This document shows, piece by piece, positions 34,089 to 39,562 of a stretch of 39,562 nucleotides of DNA. Source of the DNA: Clostridium vincentii (GTDB taxonomy: Bacteria > Bacillota > Clostridia > Clostridiales > Clostridiaceae). The position numbers and the translations under genes were made by a program. Where the stretch lies: assembly GCF_002995745.1 (NCBI RefSeq), contig NZ_PVXQ01000032.1, positions 1-39,562 of the forward strand, in the 5' to 3' direction. The stretch's first letter is position 1, and the number at the start of each line of letters is the position of its first letter. The notes under the pieces are model-generated. The model was not told the origin of the DNA and made no database searches. It worked only from the letters and a program-made list of their open reading frames with translations.

Positions 34089-35249
34089 GTGTTATTTAAT
34101 AGAAACATAAAAAAGAGAGATATACTTATAATTATATTTATTATATTAGTTGGATATATAGCTATTGATAATTATACTATTGTATTTAACTTTATAAAAA
34201 GATTAATTTATGTAGTATCTCCATTTATATATGCGTTAGTATTTGCGTATGTTTTAAATCCAATAATGAAGTTGCTTGAAAGAAAGTTAAAGCTTAGACG
34301 AGGTTTTGCAATTTTATCAACTTATGTACTTATAATAGGAATTATAATAATATTATTGATTTTTGTCGTACCTAATGTAATAGATAGTATTATTTCTATG
34401 ACATCTGAAATACCTACATATATGGAAACGGTACAAGGATGGATTGATAGTGCTATAAAAAACGAGGATTTATACAATATAGTGAAAAGTGCAGGTTTGT
34501 TAGAGTATATAGATGGGTTAACAAAGAAAGGGGGAACCCTTTTAATAGAAATTTTACAAGGGTCTGTTTCTTCCATTTTTTTGATTACAGCTAATATTAT
34601 TAAAGTAGGTTTTGGTTTTTTGGTTGGAATCTATGTTTTATTAGATAAAGAAAGATTAATTAAAGGTGTTAAAACATTAATGTTTATTATGCTAAAAGAA
34701 GAAAAAGGACAAAAATTGCTATTTTGGACTAGGACATATAATAGAATGATAGGAGCTTATATAGGAACGAAGGCATTGGATTCTCTAATAATAGGATCAA
34801 TTGCTTTGATAGGTCTAATTATATTGAAGTCACCCTATGCTATATTATTAGCACTAGTTGTTGGAGTTACTAATATGGTGCCTTATTTTGGCCCTCTTGT
34901 TGGGGAGCTTGTTGGAGGTATAGTAGGTATATTTATTTCTCCTTCTATGGCTATAGGAACTGTTTTATTTCTAATAGTATTACAACAATTTGATGCTTGG
35001 TATTTAGATCCTAAATTAGTTGGAAATAAGGTTGGAGTTAGACCTTTCTTTATTATTTTTGGAGTAATGGTTGGTGGAGGTCTATTTGGAGTCGTAGGAA
35101 TGCTGCTAGGATCACCTACTATGGCAACTTTAAATATAATGTATGAGCATAAGGTATCAATACTAAAGGTAAGAAATAGAAATTTAATGAAAAGAGTAGA
35201 AGAAGAAGAAGATGATGAACAAGAAAATGAAGTAGATAAAGAAGAATAA
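34089..35249 (+). CDS. AI-2E/PerM family transporter
   Basis: The product is a 386-aa polytopic membrane protein of the UPF0118 family. Helices lie near 12-30, 35-55, 70-95, 155-178 and in the C-terminal half (about 205-345). The family blocks PYFGPLVGELVGG, and AWYLDPKLVGNKVGVRPF near 310, are clear. Family members include TqsA (AI-2 export), ion-coupled transporters and YtvI-type sporulation proteins, so the substrate is open. The C-terminus is a strongly acidic cytoplasmic tail (EEEEDDEQENEVDKEE). The start is GTG at 34089 behind AGGGGGTGAAGGG. A TATAAT at 34056-34061 suggests its own promoter. The gene stands alone between terminators. Confidence 0.9.
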   Translation: MLFNRNIKKRDILIIIFIILVGYIAIDNYTIVFNFIKRLIYVVSPFIYALVFAYVLNPIMKLLERKLKLRRGFAILSTYVLIIGIIIILLIFVVPNVIDSIISMTSEIPTYMETVQGWIDSAIKNEDLYNIVKSAGLLEYIDGLTKKGGTLLIEILQGSVSSIFLITANIIKVGFGFLVGIYVLLDKERLIKGVKTLMFIMLKEEKGQKLLFWTRTYNRMIGAYIGTKALDSLIIGSIALIGLIILKSPYAILLALVVGVTNMVPYFGPLVGELVGGIVGIFISPSMAIGTVLFLIVLQQFDAWYLDPKLVGNKVGVRPFFIIFGVMVGGGLFGVVGMLLGSPTMATLNIMYEHKVSILKVRNRNLMKRVEEEEDDEQENEVDKEE

Positions 35250-35290
35250 AAACATCCCCTAGTGTATTATTTTCACTAGGGGATGTTTTT
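35248..35290. terminator. Bidirectional terminator between the transporter and exonuclease genes
   Basis: AAAACATCCCCTAGTG pairs with CACTAGGGGATGTTTT around a nine-base loop, with A and T runs on the two sides. Confidence 0.93.
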
Positions 35291-35301
35291 TATAATAAGC
35301 A

Positions 35302-36105
35302 TTACAGATCTTTAGTTTCAGATTCTGCAATAGTTTTTTCATCATCTTCAACTAAAATCACATTATCAATGTTTTTAATTAGATCTTCAATATCCTCAAT
35401 TTCTTCAATGTCCTCAAAGATATATTTATTCCAACTAACTAATATGTGATATAAATTAACTACGTCCTGCTCATTATATAATAGAATGTTTTCTAATTTT
35501 TCTTTTGGCATTCTAGAAACATATTCATTATCTTTCATTACCTTATGGAAGGTTTTTGCTAAGTTTGAGCCACTAATAACTTCACTTTGGCGTATTATTC
35601 CAAAAAATTTTTCAAGGTTTTTAAGTCCAATAGATTTAGATTTATATCTTTCATATTCCTTCTGAATATCTATAGAAATAAATTCCGTCTTAAAATCATA
35701 ATCAATACCAAACTTCTCAAATAGGTAATTGATTACAGTGAAATCATTATTTCCTGAAAAGGTCACTATAGAATCTTTACCTAGATTTTTCATTTTAACA
35801 AAATATTTCTTAGCCAAATGCAAGATGTTGATGGATTCACGTCTATTCTCTATCATATATTGTGTTACATGTAATTCTTTTAGTTTAGCATTGTAAACAC
35901 AAGCTCCGAATACGCCTATACATTTAGGTTTTTTATAAACATAATGTTCTAAATCAAAAAAAATCATATTTTCAGGTAAAAGTTCCATACCTTCATAGTT
36001 TAGCATTAAATCCTCTGCAATATCCCCTACCTTAAGGGTGTTTTCTCTAATTATCACAGCATCACTCTTTTCTATGTATTTTGTAAGATGGTACAAATAA
36101 TTCAC
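35302..36105 (-). CDS. Ribonuclease H-like (YprB-type) exonuclease domain protein
   Basis: The product is a 267-aa cytoplasmic protein with the YprB-like RNase H-fold exonuclease domain. The acidic motifs are FFDLEHY near residue 50 (D-x-E), FSGNNDFTVINYL near 116, and YNEQDVVNLYHIL near 215, giving the usual DEDD-type metal ligands. The C-terminus is acidic (EDIEEIEDIEDLIKN). YprB of Bacillus is often next to a helicase; here the gene is alone. The GTG start at 36105 has no convincing ribosome-binding site (only AATTAAG precedes it). A GTG about 16 codons in lacks one as well. Translation may be weak or the true start may differ. Its substrate is unknown. Confidence 0.82.
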   Translation of the reverse strand: MNYLYHLTKYIEKSDAVIIRENTLKVGDIAEDLMLNYEGMELLPENMIFFDLEHYVYKKPKCIGVFGACVYNAKLKELHVTQYMIENRRESINILHLAKKYFVKMKNLGKDSIVTFSGNNDFTVINYLFEKFGIDYDFKTEFISIDIQKEYERYKSKSIGLKNLEKFFGIIRQSEVISGSNLAKTFHKVMKDNEYVSRMPKEKLENILLYNEQDVVNLYHILVSWNKYIFEDIEEIEDIEDLIKNIDNVILVEDDEKTIAESETKDL

Positions 36106-36154
36106 TTAATTATATCACTTATTTTTTTAAAATATATAGTTTTGTTTAGTTTAT

Positions 36155-36183
36155 TTGACTTTAAGAGTAAATGATGATATTTT
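36155..36183 (+). promoter_or_regulatory. Possible promoter of the feo operon
   Basis: TTGACT (36155-36160) and TATTTT (36178-36183) are 17 bases apart; a better TATAAT lies at 36183-36188 but is too far from that -35. I looked for a Fur box around it and found no convincing 7-1-7 palindrome. Confidence 0.45.
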
Positions 36184-36218
36184 ATAATTAAGAATGAGTT
36201 TCAGTATGGGGTGTTTTA

Positions 36219-36440
36219 ATGTGTATATGTGATTTGAAGATAGGTGAATTTGGAATAATACATAAGGTTCAAGGTGATGCTAAGTTAGCTAAAAGACTTT
36301 CAGCACTTGGATGTGTTGAAGGGACAAGAGTTCAGCTTAAAAGAATAGCACCTCTTGGAGATCCTATAATTTTAAATTTAAGAGGATATGATTTAGCAAT
36401 AAGGAAAAAAGATGCGAAAAATATATTTCTTCAAGCATAG
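36219..36440 (+). CDS. feoA: Ferrous iron transport protein FeoA
   Basis: FeoA is a small SH3-like cytoplasmic protein that assists FeoB. The 73 residues follow the family pattern: CDLKIGEFGIIHKVQGDAKLAKRL, SALGCVEGTRVQLKRIAPLGDP and a final IRKKDAKNIFL. The ATG follows GGGGTG. feoB starts 12 bases downstream. The upstream region has no proven Fur site, but Fe(II) uptake in anaerobes is usually iron-repressed. Confidence 0.94.
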   Translation: MCICDLKIGEFGIIHKVQGDAKLAKRLSALGCVEGTRVQLKRIAPLGDPIILNLRGYDLAIRKKDAKNIFLQA

Positions 36441-36452
36441 AGAGGGGTAAGC

Positions 36453-38216
36453 ATGACAACAATAGCATTACTTGGTAATCCTAACGTGGGAAAGACAACT
36501 TTATTTAACGCATTAACAGGCTCTAAGCAATATGTTGGAAATTGGCCAGGAGTTACGGTAGATAAAAAAGAAGGATATTTTGGAAATACAAAAATAGTAG
36601 ATCTTCCTGGGATATATGCAATGGATACTTTTTCGAATGAGGAAAAGGTTTCAAAGAATTTTTTGAAGGATGATGAAGTAGATTTAATACTTAATATAGT
36701 GGATGCATCAAATTTAGATAGAAATTTATATTTAACAACTCAGCTAAAAGAATTTAATAAGCCTATAATATTGGCTGTTAACATGGTTGATGTTGCAGAG
36801 AGTAAAGGTATTATTATTGATTATAAAAAGCTAGGTAGACTATTAAATGTTAAGGTGATTCCTATATCTGCAACTAAAGGACTTGGATTAGATTCACTTC
36901 GTAATTTAATTAAAGAAAATAATTTTAGTAAGAATAATGACAGTGATAAGTTTAAATTTAAAGATGAGAAAGAAGCATATAAATTTATAGAAGAAACTTT
37001 AGAACAATGTAAGAAAAAACCTGAAACGGGCAAGGTATCATATTCTGAAAAAGTAGATAAAGTTTTACTAAACCCTTGGCTTGCATATCCTATTTTTATC
37101 TTAATGATGATTTTAACATTTCAAATAACTTTTGCTTGGGTGGGACAACCTGTATCAGATATATTAGATGAATTATTAAGTAATTCATTTATGCCGTGGG
37201 TAACACAATTACTTAGTAACTCTTCTGATTGGTTCCAGTCATTAATAGTCGAAGGCATAATTGGTGGTGTAGGGGGGATTATAGTTTTATTACCAATAAT
37301 TTTAGCCTTATTTGTCTGTATAACTATTCTAGAGGATAGTGGGTATATGGCAAGGGTAGCCTTTCTTATGGATAAGATTATGAGAAGGATGGGACTGTCA
37401 GGAAAAGCTTTTATTCCTATGATTGTTGGTTTTGGTTGTTCTGTTCCCGCTATAATGACAGCAAGAACATTAGAAAGTGAGAAAGATAGGAAACTTACAG
37501 CACTTTTGGTTCCGTTGATGTCTTGTAATGCTAGATTGCCAGTATACACCGTTTTTGCAACAATATTTTTCCCAAAGCATGAAGGGCTAGTAGTAGGTTC
37601 TCTTTATGTATTAGGTATAATAATTGCTTTTTTTATGGGTATACTATTTAAAAATACAATTTTTAAGAAGGATGAAGAACCCTTTATAATAGAACTTCCT
37701 GAATATAAAATGCCCCGGGTTGAATCGGTATTAAGACAAACTTTTGATAAGGGTAAGGGATTTTTAAAGAAAGCAGGGACAATAATATTTGCTATGAGTG
37801 TAGTAATATGGTTTCTATCAAACTTTAACATTACCGGAATGGTACAAGATGTTAATGAAAGTATATTAGCCGATATAGGGTCGATAATAGCGCCAGTATT
37901 TGCACCCTTAGGTTTCGGAAATTGGCAATCAGCAGTGTCACTGCTTTCAGGGCTATTAGCTAAAGAAACAGTTTTATCATCAATGCAGGTTATATTTGGT
38001 GGAGATTTATCAGTAACGTTAACATCTCATTTCACTGCATTGTCAGCTTATTCCTTCCTAGTATTTATATTACTGTATACCCCTTGTGTATCAGTAATTG
38101 GAGCTATGAAAAAGGAATATGGAACAAAACTCACAATATTTTCAGTTACATATCAGCTTATATTAGCTTGGATAATGTCATTCCTAGTTTTTAATGTTGG
38201 AAGTTTATTCTTTTAG
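36453..38216 (+). CDS. feoB: Ferrous iron transporter FeoB
   Basis: FeoB is a polytopic Fe(II) permease with an N-terminal GTPase. G1 is GNPNVGKTT (8-16), G3 is DLPGIYAMD, G4 is NMVD and G5 is ISATKGLG. The membrane domain carries the two Gate segments with conserved Cys: MIVGFGCSVPAIMTARTLES, then PLMSCNARLPVYT, and the second near KETVLSSMQV. At 587 aa it is shorter than E. coli FeoB (773 aa), but it is uninterrupted, as in many clostridia. The ATG follows AGAGAGGGG. The Cys-rich partner follows 14 bases later. Confidence 0.95.
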   Translation: MTTIALLGNPNVGKTTLFNALTGSKQYVGNWPGVTVDKKEGYFGNTKIVDLPGIYAMDTFSNEEKVSKNFLKDDEVDLILNIVDASNLDRNLYLTTQLKEFNKPIILAVNMVDVAESKGIIIDYKKLGRLLNVKVIPISATKGLGLDSLRNLIKENNFSKNNDSDKFKFKDEKEAYKFIEETLEQCKKKPETGKVSYSEKVDKVLLNPWLAYPIFILMMILTFQITFAWVGQPVSDILDELLSNSFMPWVTQLLSNSSDWFQSLIVEGIIGGVGGIIVLLPIILALFVCITILEDSGYMARVAFLMDKIMRRMGLSGKAFIPMIVGFGCSVPAIMTARTLESEKDRKLTALLVPLMSCNARLPVYTVFATIFFPKHEGLVVGSLYVLGIIIAFFMGILFKNTIFKKDEEPFIIELPEYKMPRVESVLRQTFDKGKGFLKKAGTIIFAMSVVIWFLSNFNITGMVQDVNESILADIGSIIAPVFAPLGFGNWQSAVSLLSGLLAKETVLSSMQVIFGGDLSVTLTSHFTALSAYSFLVFILLYTPCVSVIGAMKKEYGTKLTIFSVTYQLILAWIMSFLVFNVGSLFF

Positions 38217-38230
38217 GAGAAGGTGAGAAC

Positions 38231-38371
38231 ATGGAAATAGTAATAACTATAACAATTCTTTTAGTGGCAATATATATAATCTATAAAAATATTAAAAAAT
38301 CATCAGATGGAGAATGTAATTGTGGTTCATGCTCAAAGGATTGCCCTTCAAAAAAAAAGAAGGAAAAATAA
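38231..38371 (+). CDS. FeoB-associated Cys-rich membrane protein
   Basis: The product has 46 aa: an N-terminal transmembrane helix (2-19, ITITILLVAIYIIY), then a short Cys-rich tail (C29, C31, C34, C38 in GECNCGSCSKDC) and a Lys-rich end. This matches the FeoB-associated Cys-rich family, found next to feoB and thought to bind iron or to help gate transport. The ATG follows AGGAGAAGGTGAG; the ribosome-binding site overlaps the end of feoB. It completes the feoA-feoB operon before a terminator. It is easily missed because of its size. Confidence 0.9.
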   Translation: MEIVITITILLVAIYIIYKNIKKSSDGECNCGSCSKDCPSKKKKEK

Positions 38372-38379
38372 AATTATAA

Positions 38380-38418
38380 AAAAGTAGCTATTGCAAATAA
38401 AATGCAATAGCTACTTTT
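38380..38418 (+). terminator. Terminator of the feo operon
   Basis: AAAAGTAGCTATTGCA and TGCAATAGCTACTTTT form a perfect 16-bp stem with a seven-base loop. Confidence 0.93.
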
Positions 38419-38421
38419 GGG

Positions 38422-38517
38422 TTAAAATTTAAAGTTGAAAATTAAGATAAGAAGCTCTAACTCTCAATTCCCCGCAAGGGGTGCCCGAAGGGCATCAATT
38501 CTCAACTTTCAATTCTT
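38422..38517. repeat. Dispersed palindromic repeat, copy 2, overlapping a gene end
   Basis: It has the same parts as the element at 24880: a left arm with TTTAAAGTTGAAAATTAAG, the core hairpin CCCCGCAAGGGG (38470-38481) followed by TGCCCGAAGGGCA (38482-38494), and a right arm CAATTCTCAACTTTCAATT. The hairpin core is identical to copy 1 while the second palindrome differs slightly (GCCCGAAGGGC against GCCCTTCGGGT). The right arm runs 16 bases into the next gene, whose stop codon at 38502-38504 lies within it. Confidence 0.72.
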
Positions 38518-39374
38518 ATACTAGTGCCATCAGAAGAAATAATTATAGAGCCATCTTTATCAGTTCGAAAGATTTTTATTTTATTATCTTCAAGTAGTTT
38601 TAAAGTTTGCTTAGTAGGATGACCATAGCTATTATCAATGCCTACACAGATAATCCCTAGTGACGGAGAAACCGCTCTAAGAAATTCTTCTGAAGTGGAA
38701 GAGGACGAGCCGTGATGTCCGAGTTTTAACACATCTGCCTTTAAGTCCGCATTTGTTTTTAAAACTTCCTTTTCAACTTCTTTCTCAGCATCTCCTGTAA
38801 ATAGAAAAGAATTTGATCCAAATTGAATTTTAATTATAGGTGAATAATTATTTAAATTTTCATATTTATCAGTATTAGGCGAATAAATTGAAACCTTAGT
38901 ACTAGCACCTAAGTCAATTGAATCAACACCAGCTTTAATTGAATTAATTTTTAAATCCTTATCTTTAAGAGCATCTACCATCTTCTCAAAGGTTTTAGTA
39001 TTTGTTTCAACTTTTGGAGCATAAAAAGCGCCTATTTCATATTTTTTAATGATATCCGCCATGTTTCCTATATGATCCTCGTGAGGATGGGTAGCAATGA
39101 CATAATCAAGTTTTTCAATCTTTAACTTTGAAAGATAGTTTAATAGATCATTTTTCCCACTTTTAGGTCCAGCATCTATTAATAAATTTTTATTATTAAC
39201 TTGTATAAGGATAGAGTCACCTTGACCTACATCTATATAGTGTACATTAATATCTCCCTTTCCACTTATATAATCTAAAGAAGTATTTGAATTAAGCTTA
39301 ATCAAATTACAGCTAGATAAGAAGAGTGACATTATAGAAAGGATAATTGTTATGAAGAATATTCTTTTTTTCAT
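38502..39374 (-). CDS. ComEC/Rec2-like metallo-beta-lactamase-fold lipoprotein
   Basis: The product has 290 aa. It has a lipoprotein signal (FFITIILSIMSLFLSSC, lipobox LSSC at about 19-22), so it is anchored outside the cell membrane. It is then a single MBL domain of the ComEC-like subgroup: VHYIDVGQGDS, THPHEDHIG (metal ligands), FLFTGDAEKE and LKLGHHGSSSS. ComEC proteins use this domain in DNA uptake; stand-alone secreted ones are probably nucleases or phosphodiesterases. No competence gene is adjacent. The ATG follows AAGGAGA. The last residues (IRIES) and the stop codon fall in a dispersed repeat. Confidence 0.9.
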   Translation of the reverse strand: MKKRIFFITIILSIMSLFLSSCNLIKLNSNTSLDYISGKGDINVHYIDVGQGDSILIQVNNKNLLIDAGPKSGKNDLLNYLSKLKIEKLDYVIATHPHEDHIGNMADIIKKYEIGAFYAPKVETNTKTFEKMVDALKDKDLKINSIKAGVDSIDLGASTKVSIYSPNTDKYENLNNYSPIIKIQFGSNSFLFTGDAEKEVEKEVLKTNADLKADVLKLGHHGSSSSTSEEFLRAVSPSLGIICVGIDNSYGHPTKQTLKLLEDNKIKIFRTDKDGSIIISSDGTSIRIES

Positions 39375-39469
39375 TTTTATCTCCTTAATATCTTTAGTAT
39401 ACTATCCAATAGTTTAACATGATATACAAAGCTATATGTTAGAGTATAATTTTAGTAGGCAAAGGTAGC

Positions 39470-39500
39470 AAAAAAATAAAGGAGATGTAAAAACATCTCC
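39470..39500 (-). terminator. Minus-strand terminator near the right edge
   Basis: Read on the minus strand, GGAGATG and CATCTCC pair around a six-base loop and are followed by TTTATTTTTTT. A minus-strand gene ending near 39534 and lying mostly beyond the right edge is implied. Too little is visible to identify it. Confidence 0.7.
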
Positions 39501-39562
39501 CCAATACATAAATTATCCATTATAATTTTATTGCTAAGATAAAAAGAATGGAGTTGGATTTA

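Noticed and set aside
36120..36218. Fur box upstream of feoA
   Set aside because: AATGATGATATTTTATAATT has only scattered matches to the 7-1-7 consensus; I could not find a symmetric site.
37121..37549. A 142-codon open frame on the minus strand within feoB
   Set aside because: It is a shadow of the FeoB membrane domain with no start context of its own.

Overview
The window is AT-rich, with compact operons, strong AGGAGG ribosome-binding sites, frequent GTG and TTG starts and many U-tract hairpin terminators. Together with the gene content (pyrBICFKDE, pflB-pflA behind a ZTP-type riboswitch, a T-box-type argS leader, murT-gatD, feoA-feoB with a Cys-rich partner), this points to a fermentative Clostridium sensu stricto chromosome. 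No rRNA, tRNA gene or species-diagnostic marker is present, so I do not name a species. Most of the window is core chromosome. The mobile DNA I can see is the end of an IS66-family element at the left edge and two copies of a dispersed palindromic repeat.

Layout. 1-866: right end of an IS66 element joined to the 3' part of a chemotaxis receptor gene that it appears to have broken. 947-4885: a minus-strand D,D-carboxypeptidase, a plus-strand 74-aa unknown, and minus-strand murT-gatD (lipid II amidation). 5051-8943: a membrane-anchored TPR protein, a membrane-anchored transglutaminase-like protein without catalytic Cys and His, and uppP. 9247-11246: a phosphofructokinase of mixed signature and a beta-lactamase-fold protein without the catalytic Ser. 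11357-13455: a 52-aa ORF and a helical protein ending in a HIRAN domain. 13477-19543: promoter, PyrR-type attenuator and the pyrimidine operon pyrB-I-C-F-K-D-E. 19611-19973: an ACT-domain protein.

20106-23435: promoter, ZTP riboswitch, pflB and pflA. 23598-25625: an M48 membrane protease, the first dispersed repeat and a DEDDh exonuclease. 25751-26836: L-lactate dehydrogenase with a near-consensus promoter and an upstream inverted repeat. 26918-30475: a membrane-anchored NAGPA-like protein with a probable beta-propeller partner, an S2P-like protease and trmB. 30520-33989: ppx diverging from argS, which has a short T-box-like leader. 34089-36105: an AI-2E/PerM-family transporter and a RNase H-like (YprB-type) exonuclease. 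36219-38371: feoA, feoB and a FeoB-associated Cys-rich peptide. 38502-39374: a ComEC-like metallo-beta-lactamase lipoprotein whose last codons lie in the second dispersed repeat.

How the genes fit together: the pyr operon makes UMP from carbamoyl phosphate; pflB/pflA, ldh and the phosphofructokinase belong to fermentative carbon flow; dac, murT-gatD and uppP serve the cell wall. The most unusual points are the argS T-box leader with no room for a normal Stem I, the two degenerate enzyme folds (transglutaminase and beta-lactamase), the HIRAN protein, and matching palindromes at the predicted transcription starts of murT and ppx. I found no CRISPR array, prophage or recognisable defence island.
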